Origin: Bathymodiolus brooksi
Taxonomy: Eukaryota; Mollusca; Bivalvia; Mytilida; Modiolidae
Assembly (NCBI GenBank): GCA_963680875.1
Contig: OY804589.1
Location: 4,340,001 to 4,404,000, forward strand
Reading direction: 5' to 3'
Length of the DNA stretch: 64,000 nucleotides
Shown: piece by piece, positions 23,748 through 34,900 of the stretch
Layout: every line of letters starts with the position of its first letter
Numbering within the stretch: position 1 is the stretch's first letter
The notes under the pieces: model-generated
What the model was told of the DNA's origin: nothing
The model's input: only the letters and a program-made list of their open reading frames with translations
The model's database searches: none
Made by a program: the position numbers and the translations under genes

Positions 23748-24255
23748 TCTAAAATAGGGAGCAAGTGCGTAGATCTAATTTTAATTAGATTGGCGAAGTG
23801 CTGGCATCATTTTTTTTCTTCAAAATTTTATATATGATTATACTGTGAAAATGGCAAGTATATGATTATACTGTGAAAATGTCAAGTCGGAATATATTTT
23901 TTTCTCCTGTCCAGCCAAATTTTTTTCTTCAAGATTCAGAATTAAAATATTTTTTTAGGAAAAAAAACATATAAATTAAAATTGAATAGCTTGAGGGGTA
24001 AATTGATAAAAAAAAATGCAAGACCAAAATGGTTCTCCAATATACCAACAAAAAAACGAAATAAAACTGTGGTCATAAGAAAGTCCCACGAGAAAATCTT
24101 TCCTTCCAAAATAAGACTTTTTTTTATTTCTCTAAACTGAATTTGTGCAAACTATTTCACTTATAATGAATTATATTTCTTTTTTAAATAGAGCTCATTT
24201 TTCTAGATGAATGTATAACCATCTGTCTTTACTAAATCTCTTGTCTTTATTACAG

Positions 24256-24519
24256 GACTTTGATCGGATTGTCCTTGATGAGGCAGTGTTGGGGGTTGCT
24301 AGAATGTTTCGAGAGGAACTTGTAGTAATGCCCCATGACGAGGATTACAACAGATCCAATAGGTATGAAGCCTACCGCCAGTATACCATTTGGGCACATG
24401 GCCGACTTGGAGCTGGGGTCAGACGTGTGATCCCAAGCTGTTGTACTTGGAAAATTAGGGACAAGTATCCTGATCTATATGGACAATACAAGGGTTTCAT
24501 TCCTAGACGATTTAATTAA
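24256..24519 (+). CDS. Terminal exon of a P2X7-intracellular-domain protein
   Basis: The exon opens after a clean acceptor (CTTTATTACAG, 24,245-24,255) in phase 0 and closes with TAA, giving 87 residues. Residues 30-81 carry the hallmarks of the C-terminal intracellular domain of the P2X7 receptor: [32 protein letters not shown] and GQYKGF. In vertebrate P2X7 this cysteine-rich, zinc-binding domain lies in the cytosol after the second membrane segment. In invertebrates it is often a stand-alone or transposon-associated domain without the channel. The upstream cysteine-rich half of the domain and any channel segments were not found nearby, so only the last exon is visible. The exon frame is intact and well conserved, unlike the opposing minus-strand gene. 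The ATG at 24,211 is intronic and not used. Confidence 0.85.
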   Translation, partial: DFDRIVLDEAVLGVARMFREELVVMPHDEDYNRSNRYEAYRQYTIWAHGRLGAGVRRVIPSCCTWKIRDKYPDLYGQYKGFIPRRFN

Positions 24520-24559
24520 AACTTGTCATGAAATATTTTGTATTTTATCCCATATACCC

Positions 24560-24705
24560 TAATGATATAGTTTACCACTTGCTTCCCTATGGTCGGTGGT
24601 TGTCCAGGTACTCTGGCTTCCTCCACCACTAAAACTGGTCGCCATGATATAGCTGAAATATTGCTGAAAGTGGCATTAAAACACCAAAAATAAATAATAA
24701 ATCAA
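24560..24705 (+). repeat. SINE body fragment
   Basis: Shares CTTCCTCCACCACTAAAACT and GGTCGCCATGATAT with the SINEs at 14.7 and 46.0 kb, including the A-rich tail. The tRNA-like head is missing. Confidence 0.75.
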
Positions 24706-24799
24706 CCCTAATGAGTTGTAAATTTCACAAGTTGGTCAGTTGGAATTGTAAATTTAATTTGAAAGTTTTGCCATCTTATTATTATTTTTTGTTATATCA

Positions 24800-25200
24800 G
24801 CACTGACAATTTCTTCTAAAATGGACTGACAGTCTTTTATATAATTCAAAACCAAACTTGGCAGAGATGTTTTCTATGAGGTCCTACACAAGAGTTGTTA
24901 CTTTTGTGCAGATTCGTCAAAAAACATGGCCACCATGTGACTTTGAAAATTTTCAAGAAACTTGTTCTCAAGAACCGCTGAAGGGATTGAATTGAAATCT
25001 GGTATATATGTTCCTATGAATGTCTTTAACATGTGATGTTACTGTTTGCGCCATTTGAAAATTCAAAATGGCCACCAGCGGAGGTCTAAGTTTGCATTGA
25101 AACCCTATGGGAAACAACATTTTCATCTTCTTCTTGAGAACAGCCGAACAGAATTTAACCAAACTTGGCAGAGATGTTTCTTGTGAGGTCCTAAAAAGTT
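24800..25200. repeat. Decayed core-repeat fragment
   Basis: Contains ATTCAAAATGGCCACCAGC, AACCAAACTTGGCAGAGATG (twice, near 24,850 and 25,155) and CCCTATGGGAAACAACATTT, similar in style to F1 cores read on the minus strand. The frame at 24,968-25,162 is its shadow. Confidence 0.5.
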
Positions 25201-25361
25201 GTCCTGGTTTGTACTAACTAGACCAAAACACTGAGTGCTATCATTATTGTGCATTGGACAATTTGTAATGCCCATTATCCTGACTTGGGTACTTTTCCAC
25301 TCTAAATGTGCAGAACTTCTGTTAGACCAGGAAAAACAAAGAGTGACAATCTAAATTTATT

Positions 25362-25647
25362 TTATGCGACAATAAAGTCAATTGTTTTGTCTTGGTCTTC
25401 AAATCTGGATTTCTGAGATGCTACAATATTAACCCGAGTTGGAGGTTGTGGAATTGGTGCAAGATGGACAGAGATTCTTCTGGGATCATCTACTTCCAAC
25501 TGCACACGTTAATTCATTCCTTCATTATCTTGCAGTCTCATACAAATGATGACCCTTAATAGTCTTGGAACATAGGAATATGACTTGTCAGCTTTAACAG
25601 GCTGCACAGACCATCTAGCTGTCTTTTTGTTGTAACTTCTCTGCCAC
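25362..25647 (-). pseudogene. Exon 4 (last) of a broken minus-strand spliced gene
   Basis: Acceptor TTTCTACTTCAG directly precedes the exon. It is read in phase with exon 3 (AG/G gives arginine) as RWQRSYNKKTARWSV, then SYSYVPRLLRVIICMRL, DDPRRISVHLAPIPQPPTR, SQKSRFEDQDKTIDFIVA and a final TAA. One in-frame TAA at 25,509-25,511 interrupts it after DNEGMN. The protein family is not recognised; the pattern resembles C-terminal parts of uncharacterised invertebrate proteins, but I cannot name a domain. Coding character comes from matched splice phases and open frame on both sides of the stop. It may be a pseudogene or a decayed transposon gene. Confidence 0.65.
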
Positions 25648-26004
25648 CTGAAGTAGAAAAATACATACAATGTAATTCACAAGAATAAAACAATAGAATT
25701 GAGATTATGATCTATGGAGCCCTAATTTTCAATTCAAGATGAATATCTCGAATGTATAGTGAATGAGCAACTAAACATATCATTACAAGTCCACTTTATG
25801 AAGGATTTGAGTGATTTGTAGACAGATTTTAGGTTGTGGTCATCCCTCAAGAAGTTCTACGGCAGGCATCACGAGCTGGTCAATGGTTACAGGGTGTCTG
25901 TTACCCAAATCAGAACTGATCTTCATTTGTTGTTGATGTCTTTCCCTTCATCGGATGGGACTTCTACCGGACTTGACCATGGACAACACAGCGGGTTTGC
26001 GACT

Positions 26005-26158
26005 TTCGATTGACCCTTCTGAAGCCTATGATCAAATATCAGATTGCTGCCATAAATAATTACTGAGAAAAATGTTATGAACATCTTGGGACGAACGGAC
26101 GGACAGAGGTAAAACAGTATAGTACCCCCCCCCCCTTCCAGTGGAGCGGGGGTATAAT
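26005..26158 (+). repeat. F3 element, 3' fragment
   Basis: Shares ATCAAATATCAGATTGCTGC-like core sequence, an ACGGACGGACAGAGGTAAAA tract and the 3' hairpin (GTACCCCCCC ... GGGGGTATAATAA). It lies in an intron of the minus-strand gene. Confidence 0.75.
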
Positions 26159-26255
26159 AAAGCTCCTATGACATATGATCATGCATGGTTCTGTTATTAG
26201 GACAAAATTTCAAGTATGTAAGTTACAACTGAAACATGAAATTAACATGACAAAC

Positions 26256-26345
26256 CTTAGAGTGAAGTTGAGGCTAGGTTCAAAATCTCCATCGTCAGAA
26301 TCATCACCAACATCACTGCCCTCTTCAGTAATATCTATTGAGAGA
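26256..26345 (-). pseudogene. Exon 3 of the minus-strand gene
   Basis: 90 nt between acceptor TTATTCTTACAG and donor AAG/GTTTGT. It is read LSIDITEEGSDVGDDSDDGD then FEPSLNFTL: a very acidic linker (11 Asp/Glu in 20 residues). The phase (2 in, 2 out) fits exons 2 and 4. No stop inside. Confidence 0.75.
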
Positions 26346-26820
26346 CTGTAAGAATAAAAAATAATTGTTTATTACAGTGTATGTGTATAATATCGAAACA
26401 AATTTTGCTATATGGTTCTGATGTGCAGCTGTATAACGAAAAAGCTTTTCAAAATAATATTAAATCTTTATACATCTATGCAGCACACATCTACACAACA
26501 CAATATAAAGAGACAACATTACATCAAAGTTACAGGAAAAAATTTGGTGCACCAGACGTGCGTCAATTCTGTCCCAGTTTGGTTTCATTCCCGTAAGTAG
26601 CTAAGGGGGACTGGCCATTTCAGCTTGTGGATTGATGAAAATGTAACGATGACGCAGAAGCCAACATGATCCCTATAGCTACTAGTAGTATCACTATGCA
26701 AGCCACAATAATTAATAGGAAACTGTTATACAAGTGACTGTGTTGAACAATATTGACAATGTTACCTATAAACATAATGTAGAATACATGTATGTCTAAT
26801 CTTTAACAAAATGAACATAC

Positions 26821-26935
26821 TCAAATGGGTTCACAAATGAACTCGATTTCTCCAGTTTCATCCGTTTCGTTGAAATGTGATGGCTGCTCATTTCTTCTAC
26901 TCTAGAATTACCTTGGTCAGAATATCTAAATCAAA
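26821..26935 (-). pseudogene. Exon 2 of the minus-strand gene
   Basis: 115 nt between acceptor TTTTGATTTAG and donor GA/GTATGT. It is read YSDQGNSRVEEMSSHHIS, TKRMKLEKSSSFVNPF, with the split codon GA/T giving Asp at the junction to exon 3. It is open throughout; the KRMKLEK run could be a nuclear localisation signal (inference). Confidence 0.7.
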
Positions 26936-27059
26936 AGTACAAATATCAATCACTACAAAATCACATTTGTCTGAAATTACCAGTTTTAGTAGTAATTTGC
27001 CTTAAAAAATTTAGATAATTTTACAAAAACCTGCATGATTTTAACACAGACATGGGCCA

Positions 27060-28770
27060 TCGGTCTACTGTTAAATTCACACACTGTGAAACATGCAAAT
27101 TGCTATGGATCTTCACATTATTTCTTAAAAATCTTGTTTATTAATCATACTTACAAGATCCAAACTAAACAAGGGCAAAGTGTGGCATATCCCCTCGCCT
27201 AAAAATTTGACCTGGTGACCTTGACCTTTGACTTTGAAAATCAATAGGGTTCCAGATTCTCTAAAGGACTAAGTATTTACCAAGCTTGGTCAAAATCCAT
27301 TGAAGGATGTTGATTCTAGAGTGTTCACAAGGATGTTATGCTGTAAAATTTTGACCCGGTTATCTTGACCTTTGACCTATAAGGCTATGACCTTGAAAAT
27401 CAATAGGGTTTCGGCTATCTTAAGGACTAAGTATGTACCAAGTTTTGTCAAAAATCCATTGAAGGATGTTGATTCTAGTGTTCACAAGGATGTTACGCGG
27501 TAAAAATTTGACCCTGTGACCTTGACCTTTGACCTTGAAAATCAATAGGGTTTCAAATTCTCTTAAGGACTAAGTATGTACCACGTTTGGTCAAAATCCA
27601 TTGAAGGATGTTGATTCTAGAGTGTTCACAAGGATGTGACGGACGGACGGTAGCGTTACTATATCCCTTCGCAACTTCGTTGGCGAGGGGATAAAAAGCA
27701 GTTCAAATGACAATTCTTTAAATAGAAAGCCTTTATATGAAAAATACATATTGATTTCCCTCTATCATGTCTATGTTGATAATTCTAAGATAGTAAAGTA
27801 TAATTTTGGCTCCCTGAACTAAAAATTATGTCCAAAATTGTTGAAATGTAGTAAAAAACTAGTTAATGTAATGTTTTTAGAATAGTCAAGAAATAAACTT
27901 GGTTTGCATAAGGAAATTGAAAACGATTTTCATTTAGTCATAGTCTAAAATATGCAGTTCAGGACATTTCAGTAAAATTTTATAGTCACATATATAGAAA
28001 AGTTTCTGAAACTTGCAAATTTCTATGGATCTTCATATTATTTTTTAAAAACCTTGTTTATGTATCATACTTACAGGATCCAAACTAAAAATGGTACTGA
28101 AATGACACTTATTTAAATGGAAAGCTTTTTATATAAAAGATACATACGGATTTTCCACTATGGTAATAATTCACAGACAGGAAGATATAATTTTGGCTCC
28201 CATAACAAAGTGTTATGTTCAAACTTGTTGAAAGTACTTTTAACCTTATTTATGTAATGTATTTCCAGTACCCAAGATATGAACTTGTTTGCATAAAGGA
28301 ATTAAAATGATTTTCATTTAGCCATGGTCTAAAATATGCATTTTAGGACATTTCTGAAATTTTCAGTAAAATTTTGTAGTCATATATAAAAAAAGTTCTG
28401 AAACTTGAAAATTTCAATTGATATTCATATCATTTCTTCAAAACCTTGTTTATAATTATATATTATACTTACAGGATCCAAACTAAAAGTGCAATTGAAA
28501 TGAAGCTTCTTTAAATAGAAAGCTTTTATTTGAAAAATACATACTGATTTTCCATTATAGTGATAATTCGCAGAAAGTAAGGTATATACTTTTGGTTCCC
28601 AACACTAAGTTTCTTGTCCAAGTTGTTGAAATTTGATAAAATTAAAAGCCTAATTATATGTTGTATATCAAAGAAATAAATTTGCGTGAATAAAAAGAAC
28701 TTTATAGGGTTTTCATTAAGCCATGTACAGTTTTAATTCTTGCATTAAAAATGAATTGATTCGATATTTC
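27060..28770. repeat. Intron segments repeated about every 390 bp, interrupted by F2
   Basis: The stretch TATTATACTTACAGGATCCA (or close variants) plus flanking sequence recurs near 27,145, 28,065 and 28,465 with clear divergence. The first copy is split by the F2 element. It belongs to the intron between exons 1 and 2 of the minus-strand gene. Confidence 0.7.
27166..27695 (+). repeat. F2 core-repeat element, full length
   Basis: 5' TATCCCCTCGCC (27,189-27,200) is the complement of the 3' GGCGAGGGGATA. There are three core units of about 150 bp (TTGACCTTTGAC...CTTGAAAATCAATAGGGTT), then GACGGACGGTAGCG and a terminal hairpin. Confidence 0.85.
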
Positions 28771-29032
28771 TTTTTAAATTGATAATAATAAACTGCATTG
28801 TCATTGATATCATTTTTGCACTCCCATTTCCCCTTTGCTGGCCTCTTAAAATTTGTGTTTGTTTACCTCGCAAATACGGCCGTTTTATGCTACTCATTGA
28901 CAATAATTTGCTGTTGCCAGGTGCAAAATTACATATATTGATTAATATCTACCGAAAATGATCATAGGCATCATCATAAATTCATAAAATATGAAAAACG
29001 ATTGAGAAAAGAAGGCAACATGCTCGGCTTAC

Positions 29033-29228
29033 CTATCAACAATAATCAAGCACTTCCTTGAGTTCGCTCCATCCAACGGCAACGGTCCAACTGATCCCCT
29101 ACATATATCCTGCATTTGTTCCATTTGGAAGATACCTCACTTCTATTCCTCTTTATCTCTGAATCCGTCAAAGTCCGCTTTCTTCCACGCGTTGACAGTT
29201 TCTCTTTTGCCCAAGAACCACATGTTGT
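29033..29228 (-). pseudogene. Exon 1 region of the minus-strand gene, frameshifted
   Basis: Donor GATAG/GTAAGCCG is strong. One frame reads WAKEKLSTRGRKRTLTDSEI then KRNRSEVSSKWNKCRIYVGD and QLDRCRWMER before a stop. Near the 3' end another frame gives CLIIVDR, which joins exon 2 in the right phase (AG/A). So a frame change lies near 29,075. Basic, helix-rich openings of this kind (RKRTLT...K..R.) occur in uncharacterised invertebrate DNA-binding-like proteins; that is a resemblance, not an assignment. There is no in-frame ATG; an ATG at 29,221-29,223 is in another frame. Confidence 0.55.
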
Positions 29229-29462
29229 TTATTGTTTCTAAACAGTGCGCATGCTCAAGACGTGTTCGCATAGAAGGCCATATGAATAGATTTGAATATT
29301 GTCATCCGGACAATAATTGTTTTTTGGGTCTTTTTTGTCAATAAATCGTATCTTTTGCAACATAACTCGGTGTTAATCTTCATTTTATGAAGGTCAGTAC
29401 GGAAATCGACAATAATTTTGGGTATGAAAAAATTACGCAGCTGGTAGACAATATCCCTTTAA

Positions 29463-30109
29463 ATGTAAACGTTTAATATTTTCACGGAGATTCAACATTA
29501 TAATTTATGTTTATTTATTTTACAGGCGATTGATGCATTTTAGTGGCCTTACCGTTCATCATTACGAACATATTGTTATATGGTAAATTACTTCAAGCCT
29601 TACAAATCGGGTAGCCTATTGTGCGACATTATATCCAACTTAATCATGATTCGCTTCGATAGCTCTGTAATTTATTACGGGCTTGTTTTCGATAAAAAAA
29701 ATTATGTATATGGATATTTTTTTTAAATAATCGCTAATACAGTGTTAAACATAGATTTGTATGCATCTGAAAGCAAAGCTCGGAGCTAAGAAATTATTCA
29801 TATGAATATTTTACGTTAAGTTTAACGTTTAAAAAAATGAAATTCACTTCTGTAAGCATCTGTTTTATAGGCCTTGTATTAAAATATGTGTTGAAATAGT
29901 GTAAAACAATTGAATTTTCTATAATTCAGAGAGAGAACACATTTGTTGTCCCCACAAGAGTTACATGCCTAGAGGCCTTTTCCTCAGGTGTACCACCTGT
30001 TGTGTTTACTGCTAAAGTGTATATTGTATTGGAGTGAGCTGTAAGTAATGAATTTATACCAAAGTAATAACATTTTATGATTTCGTGTATCCCTCAAGGC
30101 CAAGTTATA
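29463..30109. other. Non-coding spacer
   Basis: AT-rich, no supported frame or repeat recognised inside the window. Confidence 0.4.
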
Positions 30110-30214
30110 GTTAGAGTATATTAAGTGAAATTTTAATGGTTAAGAAGGGGCGGAGCGAGCGAAGCGATGCGACCCCCTTCTTAACCAATAAAATTTCACT
30201 TAATATACTCTAAC
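30110..30214. repeat. 105-bp near-perfect palindrome, copy 1
   Basis: Arms GTTAGAGTATATTAAGTGAA and the complement, continuing through GGTTAAGAAGG to a GC-rich centre (GGAGCGAGCGAAGCGATGCG). Copy 2 at 31,839-31,941 is in opposite orientation. Both have GTTATA just outside, facing away from the segment between them. Confidence 0.9.
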
Positions 30215-30388
30215 TGATTTAGAATGTAACCTACTTTTTCATTGGTTCAATGTTCCAGACATTTCATACGTCACACCCTAGACGTTTGCTGGAAAGTGCG
30301 CGGCACGGATTTTACCACGGCATGATGGAGGACGTGTTGAATGACGAAAGCGAAAATATATCTTTGTCTTAACTACTTGACATCCCCA

Positions 30389-30729
30389 CACAACAGCTGC
30401 ATTAAAAATGAAACGCGTGTGCGCGAAGCCGAATAATTTTTTTAATTGAAGTGCATGACAACGTAAGGAAAATTGTAATCGTAAAAGCACAGGTACATGG
30501 GGTCATGACCTACATTACCCCGCCCCCCCTTTTTTTTTTTTCATTTACTTTTCCATACACTTCTCAACATAATTTTGGTATCAAATAATCATAAATCTAC
30601 TATTTCTTTCTCTCTATATTGATTTATAGAGATTTACGATTATTTGATACCAAAATTACGTTGTCGGGCACTTCAATTTTAAAAATTCCTTCGGCTTCGC
30701 GCACATGCGTTTCATTTTTAATGCAGCTG
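30389..30729. repeat. Fold-back inverted repeat
   Basis: Outer arms AGCTGCATTAAAAATGAAAC (30,389 onward) and the complement ending at 30,728, about 60 bp each. Inner arms are TTTTGGTATCAAATAATCAT and ATGATTATTTGATACCAAAA-like sequence (near 30,573 and 30,630). It abuts the Harbinger-like start at 30,729. Confidence 0.8.
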
Positions 30730-31838
30730 GGCCCGTATTCATAAAGCCACTTAAGTTACGATTTTCCTAAGGAAACACTTAAGTTAAGGAAACTCCGCCC
30801 ATTTTACTTGAGTGGTATTCATAAAACTTCTTATTTTAAGTATTTCCTAAGAATAACCTTAAGTTAAGGAAACTCCGCCCATCATACTTAAGTGGTATTC
30901 ATAAACGTCCTTAAACTAAGAAAACACTTAAGATTTCCCGTAACTTTAAGGTAGATGGGTAGGTTCCTTAAGTTTTCTTGAATTGCTATTTTATATTGAT
31001 TGTGAGTTATGAAAGTGATATTGTATGAATAAAAAGATAACAACAAACCATATTAGCAATATTTCATAGGCATTCGAGTTTATCATCAAATCCATATCAT
31101 ATCTTACATGTACATAAAATTCACCATCAAGGTCATTTTCCGGATGAGTAAATATTTATACAACCGTACCATTTGATGGCACGTGCTTTGCGGGTATATG
31201 AAATAGGTATAATTAAAGCATATTAGTATTGCATTATTACCAATACAAACATGTTCCATGTCGAACGTTTTCGGTTGTTTCATGCTGGGAGAAGAGCTTT
31301 ACGTAGAGAGCGAGTATTCAGAGATCGTACAAAACCTCTTGATATCTACGATGACTTCGAGTTAATAGACAAATACAGATTTGACCGACAGTCTATTATG
31401 ATGATATGTGATATGTTACAGGATGACTTAGAAAGCAGTACATTTAGGAATCGAGCCTATTTTTTTTTATGTTTTATTTACATGATATTTCCATACAGTC
31501 ATTAAAATTAGCTTCGTATATAACTGTTGAACGTAAAATCCTCCAAATAGATGAGGGAGGTGCATCCAAACTCAAAAGTGGGAAGTTGAGGAACATTATG
31601 ATTGTGTCCCTGTTAAACATACATGTACCTAAATTTTAAAGAAATATAATTGTTGACGAAAATTTTGCTCTTAAAACGTCCTTTCTTTTCTCGTATTCCT
31701 CCATTAGTATCATCTTCTCTCAATCAGTCCAGTTTGGCTTTCTCTTGGACATGTTTAATAGTTAAAGATTTTGATACGACTTCAGTTTTATTTATATATG
31801 TATGTATGTATTGAAGTGGTCAAGCAATGCACGTGAAA
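30729..31838 (+). mobile_element. Truncated PIF/Harbinger element
   Basis: Begins GGGCCCGTATTCATAAAGCC, a start I associate with animal Harbinger ends. It is followed by three diverged units of ACTTAAG...GTGGTATTCATAAA (30,729-30,910) and then the transposase N-terminal frame. No matching right end was found before the palindrome at 31,839, so it is 3'-truncated. Confidence 0.6.
31251..31505 (+). pseudogene. Harbinger (HARBI1-like) transposase, N-terminal fragment
   Basis: 84 codons from ATG. Residues 17-62 (RRERVFRDRTKPLDIYDD, FELIDKYRFDRQSIMMICD, MLQDDLES) match the start of PIF/Harbinger DDE transposases, the nuclease that cuts element ends at TWA targets. A full protein is about 350-400 residues; here the DDE core is missing. 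After residue 66 the frame turns into a hydrophobic tail (YFFLCFIYMIFPYSH) across a poly-T run, indicating a break. Confidence 0.8.
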
Positions 31839-31941
31839 GTTAGAGTATATTAAGTGAAATTTGATTGGTTAAGAAGGGGGTCGCATCGCTTCGCTCGCTC
31901 CGCCTTCTTAACCATTACAATTTCACTTAATATACTCTAAC
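31839..31941. repeat. Near-perfect palindrome, copy 2
   Basis: Same family as 30,110-30,214, in the opposite orientation, with CTCTAAC-TATAAC at its outer side. Together the two flank the truncated Harbinger element. Confidence 0.9.
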
Positions 31942-31944
31942 TAT

Positions 31945-34900
31945 AACATACAGTACACTCCAAGTGTATCAACGATCAAACTCTCAGGTCCGACATATTC
32001 CTCCCAAAATGTCCGACAAATGTCCGACAAATTTGAGAGTCAACACTCTCTAAGTCGGACTATTTGGTCGGACATTTTGGTCTTGGTCGGACATTTTGGT
32101 CGGACGTGAGAGGGGATATTAAAAGATTTTTTTTTTACATTTCTCGAGGTGAATATGTCAAACATTTTGTGATCGATGCGTATTTGTAAGCGTACTTTCT
32201 TTCCGGTGTGTAGAATGTGCGGGTACGTACATACCCTAGTGTATTTTTACCTTGCACCATATTCGCGCCAGGAAAGGTAGCTCCAAGGTCAATATTTGTT
32301 ACGCTCGGGCACAACAGTCGTTCGATGCATAGGAGCACCTCATAATCAAAGAATTGTACAATAATTTCGAGTTACACCGTTTGTGTTTCTTTAATCTGTT
32401 TAATTTTAATAGATCTTTCTAGTACATTTAAATTTTACGATTACAATCGGAATGCTAGAAATATCGTAACTTTTCCGAAATCTAAGCTTTAAAATTATAT
32501 ACGCCGAGTCCAGCCCTGGCTTGGACTTCTCGAAAAAAGTTTTCTTAACAAACCAAATTAAATTTGAGTAAAAACTCGACTTAAGTTTGCGTTTTGACTT
32601 TGTTTGTTTGGAGAAATCACTGACGATTTAAAAAAAAATAATCTGTTGTCACTTAAAACAGTCAATGAGGCCGGTACGGCTGTGTACATGCATGAATAAG
32701 AAATAATTCTTTCGGAGTGTGATATCCATATAAAGGTGAAATAACGGATGCAAAAATCACCGGCTAAAGTTACACAATATTCCGTTTACAAATATTTCAA
32801 GTCCCTATACTTGTTCATCTGTGACGGCAATATGTGTATTGGACTAGGTATTACAGCCAGCTTAATATGAATTAATTAGCTCAGGTTACAGGTGTCAATA
32901 GTGGAGGGAACATCTTGTCGACACAAATTTCCAGGTGCCAGTGGGAGAACAATTATAATTAATTCTATTTAATGTTCTTATTTTTTATTACTATTTGTTT
33001 GTAGGTACATTTGCAATCATTGAAGTAAATTTAATTTGAGAGTCAACACTCTAAGTCCGACGTGAGAGTGGATATTTAAAGATTTTTTTTTACATTTCTC
33101 GAGGTGAACATGTCAAACATTTTGTGATTGATGCATATTTGTAAGCGTACTTTCTTTCCGGTATGTAGAATGTCCGGTTACGTAAATACCCTAGTTTATT
33201 TCTACCTTGCACCATATTCGCGCCAGGAAAGGTAGCTCAAAGGTCAATATATAACTGAAATATTGTTGAAAAGTGACGTTTAAACACCCATAACCTCATA
33301 TAAATTATTGCAATAAAATATCGATTAAGTAACGAAATTGATATAAATTATTTTCCAGTATATTTAGTATAAAAAGCTTGTTCTACACGTTCACTGCGAG
33401 ATGTATTGCAACCGCCATTTTTAACTACAATCACGTGCGCATGCTCGTGTTTGATGGAAAGCTATAGCTATATTTAGATATTTTGTGATAATAATTTTAT
33501 ATTGTAAATCGATCCACCCTGTGATTTTTTTCAACAAGATACATTTTTTATAGTATATATTTTATTATAAAATACAATATTGAACTGATTTTCGATAACA
33601 CTTCAACCATTGAATATTGATTTTTTCGAATGTTGAATATTTTATCCCCATAATTGCACCCCCCTGTTAATATACTTTTATTGCTTTATTTAAACAAAAA
33701 ATAACACCAAGAACATCGACGATACGAGTCTTCTTATTCAGAAATAAGCCTACAGCAAAATAAAGGTATACATTTTTTGTACTGTGAACAAAATCGTCAT
33801 TTTTATCTAGATTTATCGTCCGAAAAATACGGTACTCCTCTACTATACTAATTTCGATTAGGTGATTGGAATTAGGTGCCATCATCAAAATAAAGATTAA
33901 AAAAATGTATTTCATGATAATGATGGCTGATTAAAATTGTTTGTCATGCATTAGCAGTCAGTTGTAATATACAGGATGTAACCTATATACAGGAAGAGCC
34001 CCTACTGTGAAGCAATTCAATGAAAATAACAACCTGACCATATTGTTAAATAAGAATAAGAATTAGATAAGAAATTAAAATTTATAGAAGGCAAGGATTT
34101 ATATAATTAACACATTAAGTCACATTTCATTTATTTAGCTTGGGTTAGTTATCAATTAAAAAGACAAAAATGGTTTTAAAAAAAATCTGTCTAATAAGTA
34201 TTTACCTAAATAACGATATCATGACGTATAATAATTTCTCACCGTAAATGTATTTATTTTATTAAGATATTTATACACATATATAAGAAAAAAGATATAA
34301 ATTTATTTTTTAAGTACAAATAAATTGGAAGACGGCTTGAAAATCAGAAACGTAGAATAGTTATCTATGTTTATAAGTCTTAGTAAAAAGAGTCATGAGC
34401 AACGTTTTTCTTCACACCTGTGATAGGTGTATTTGTATATCATGAATGCACGATGCGACAACATGCTGAGATGGGTGATGTTTTGACAGGTAAACTGTAA
34501 AAAAAAAAAGTAGAATACACTAATAAAATATTATTTCACCTATATCAGGACTCCGCAGACTGCCAATTTTCAAGAAGAAAAAAACGGGATTTACGGATTT
34601 ATGACCCATTCGCCATGAACAAAATAAAACTTAAATTTTACTAAATAATTTTAATCCAAATTTGCCTTTAAAGAAATAAATGTATAAATTAGAATTATTT
34701 ACCCGGGTTCGTTCGCCCTACATTTGGCAAACACGTAAAAGAGCAAACGCACCCGCTATCGTAAACCGGCAACTGTCTGCAGCAAGTGAAAGGGCCTTGG
34801 CATCGATTGTCGCGAGTACATAGGGACATATTAATATTCACTTCTAGTGCACTTAAAACATGGGTACTGCATGTTAATACATTTTATTCATGGATATTAT

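Larger units (their letters stand above)
22492..29458. mobile_element. 6.97-kb nested element, TTAA duplications, two convergent coding units
   Basis: Inverted ends of about 105 bp: AGGGATATTGTCTACCAGCT at 22,492 and its complement ending at 29,458, with one mismatch in the first 60 bp. They are flanked by TTAA (22,488-22,491 and 29,459-29,462). TTAA duplication is known for Kolobok and piggyBac elements; the AGGG start argues against typical piggyBac CCC ends. It encloses a plus-strand P2X7-type exon and a minus-strand spliced, broken gene facing each other, plus F3, F2 and SINE fragments. Whether the coding units belong to the element or were captured is unknown. Confidence 0.65.
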
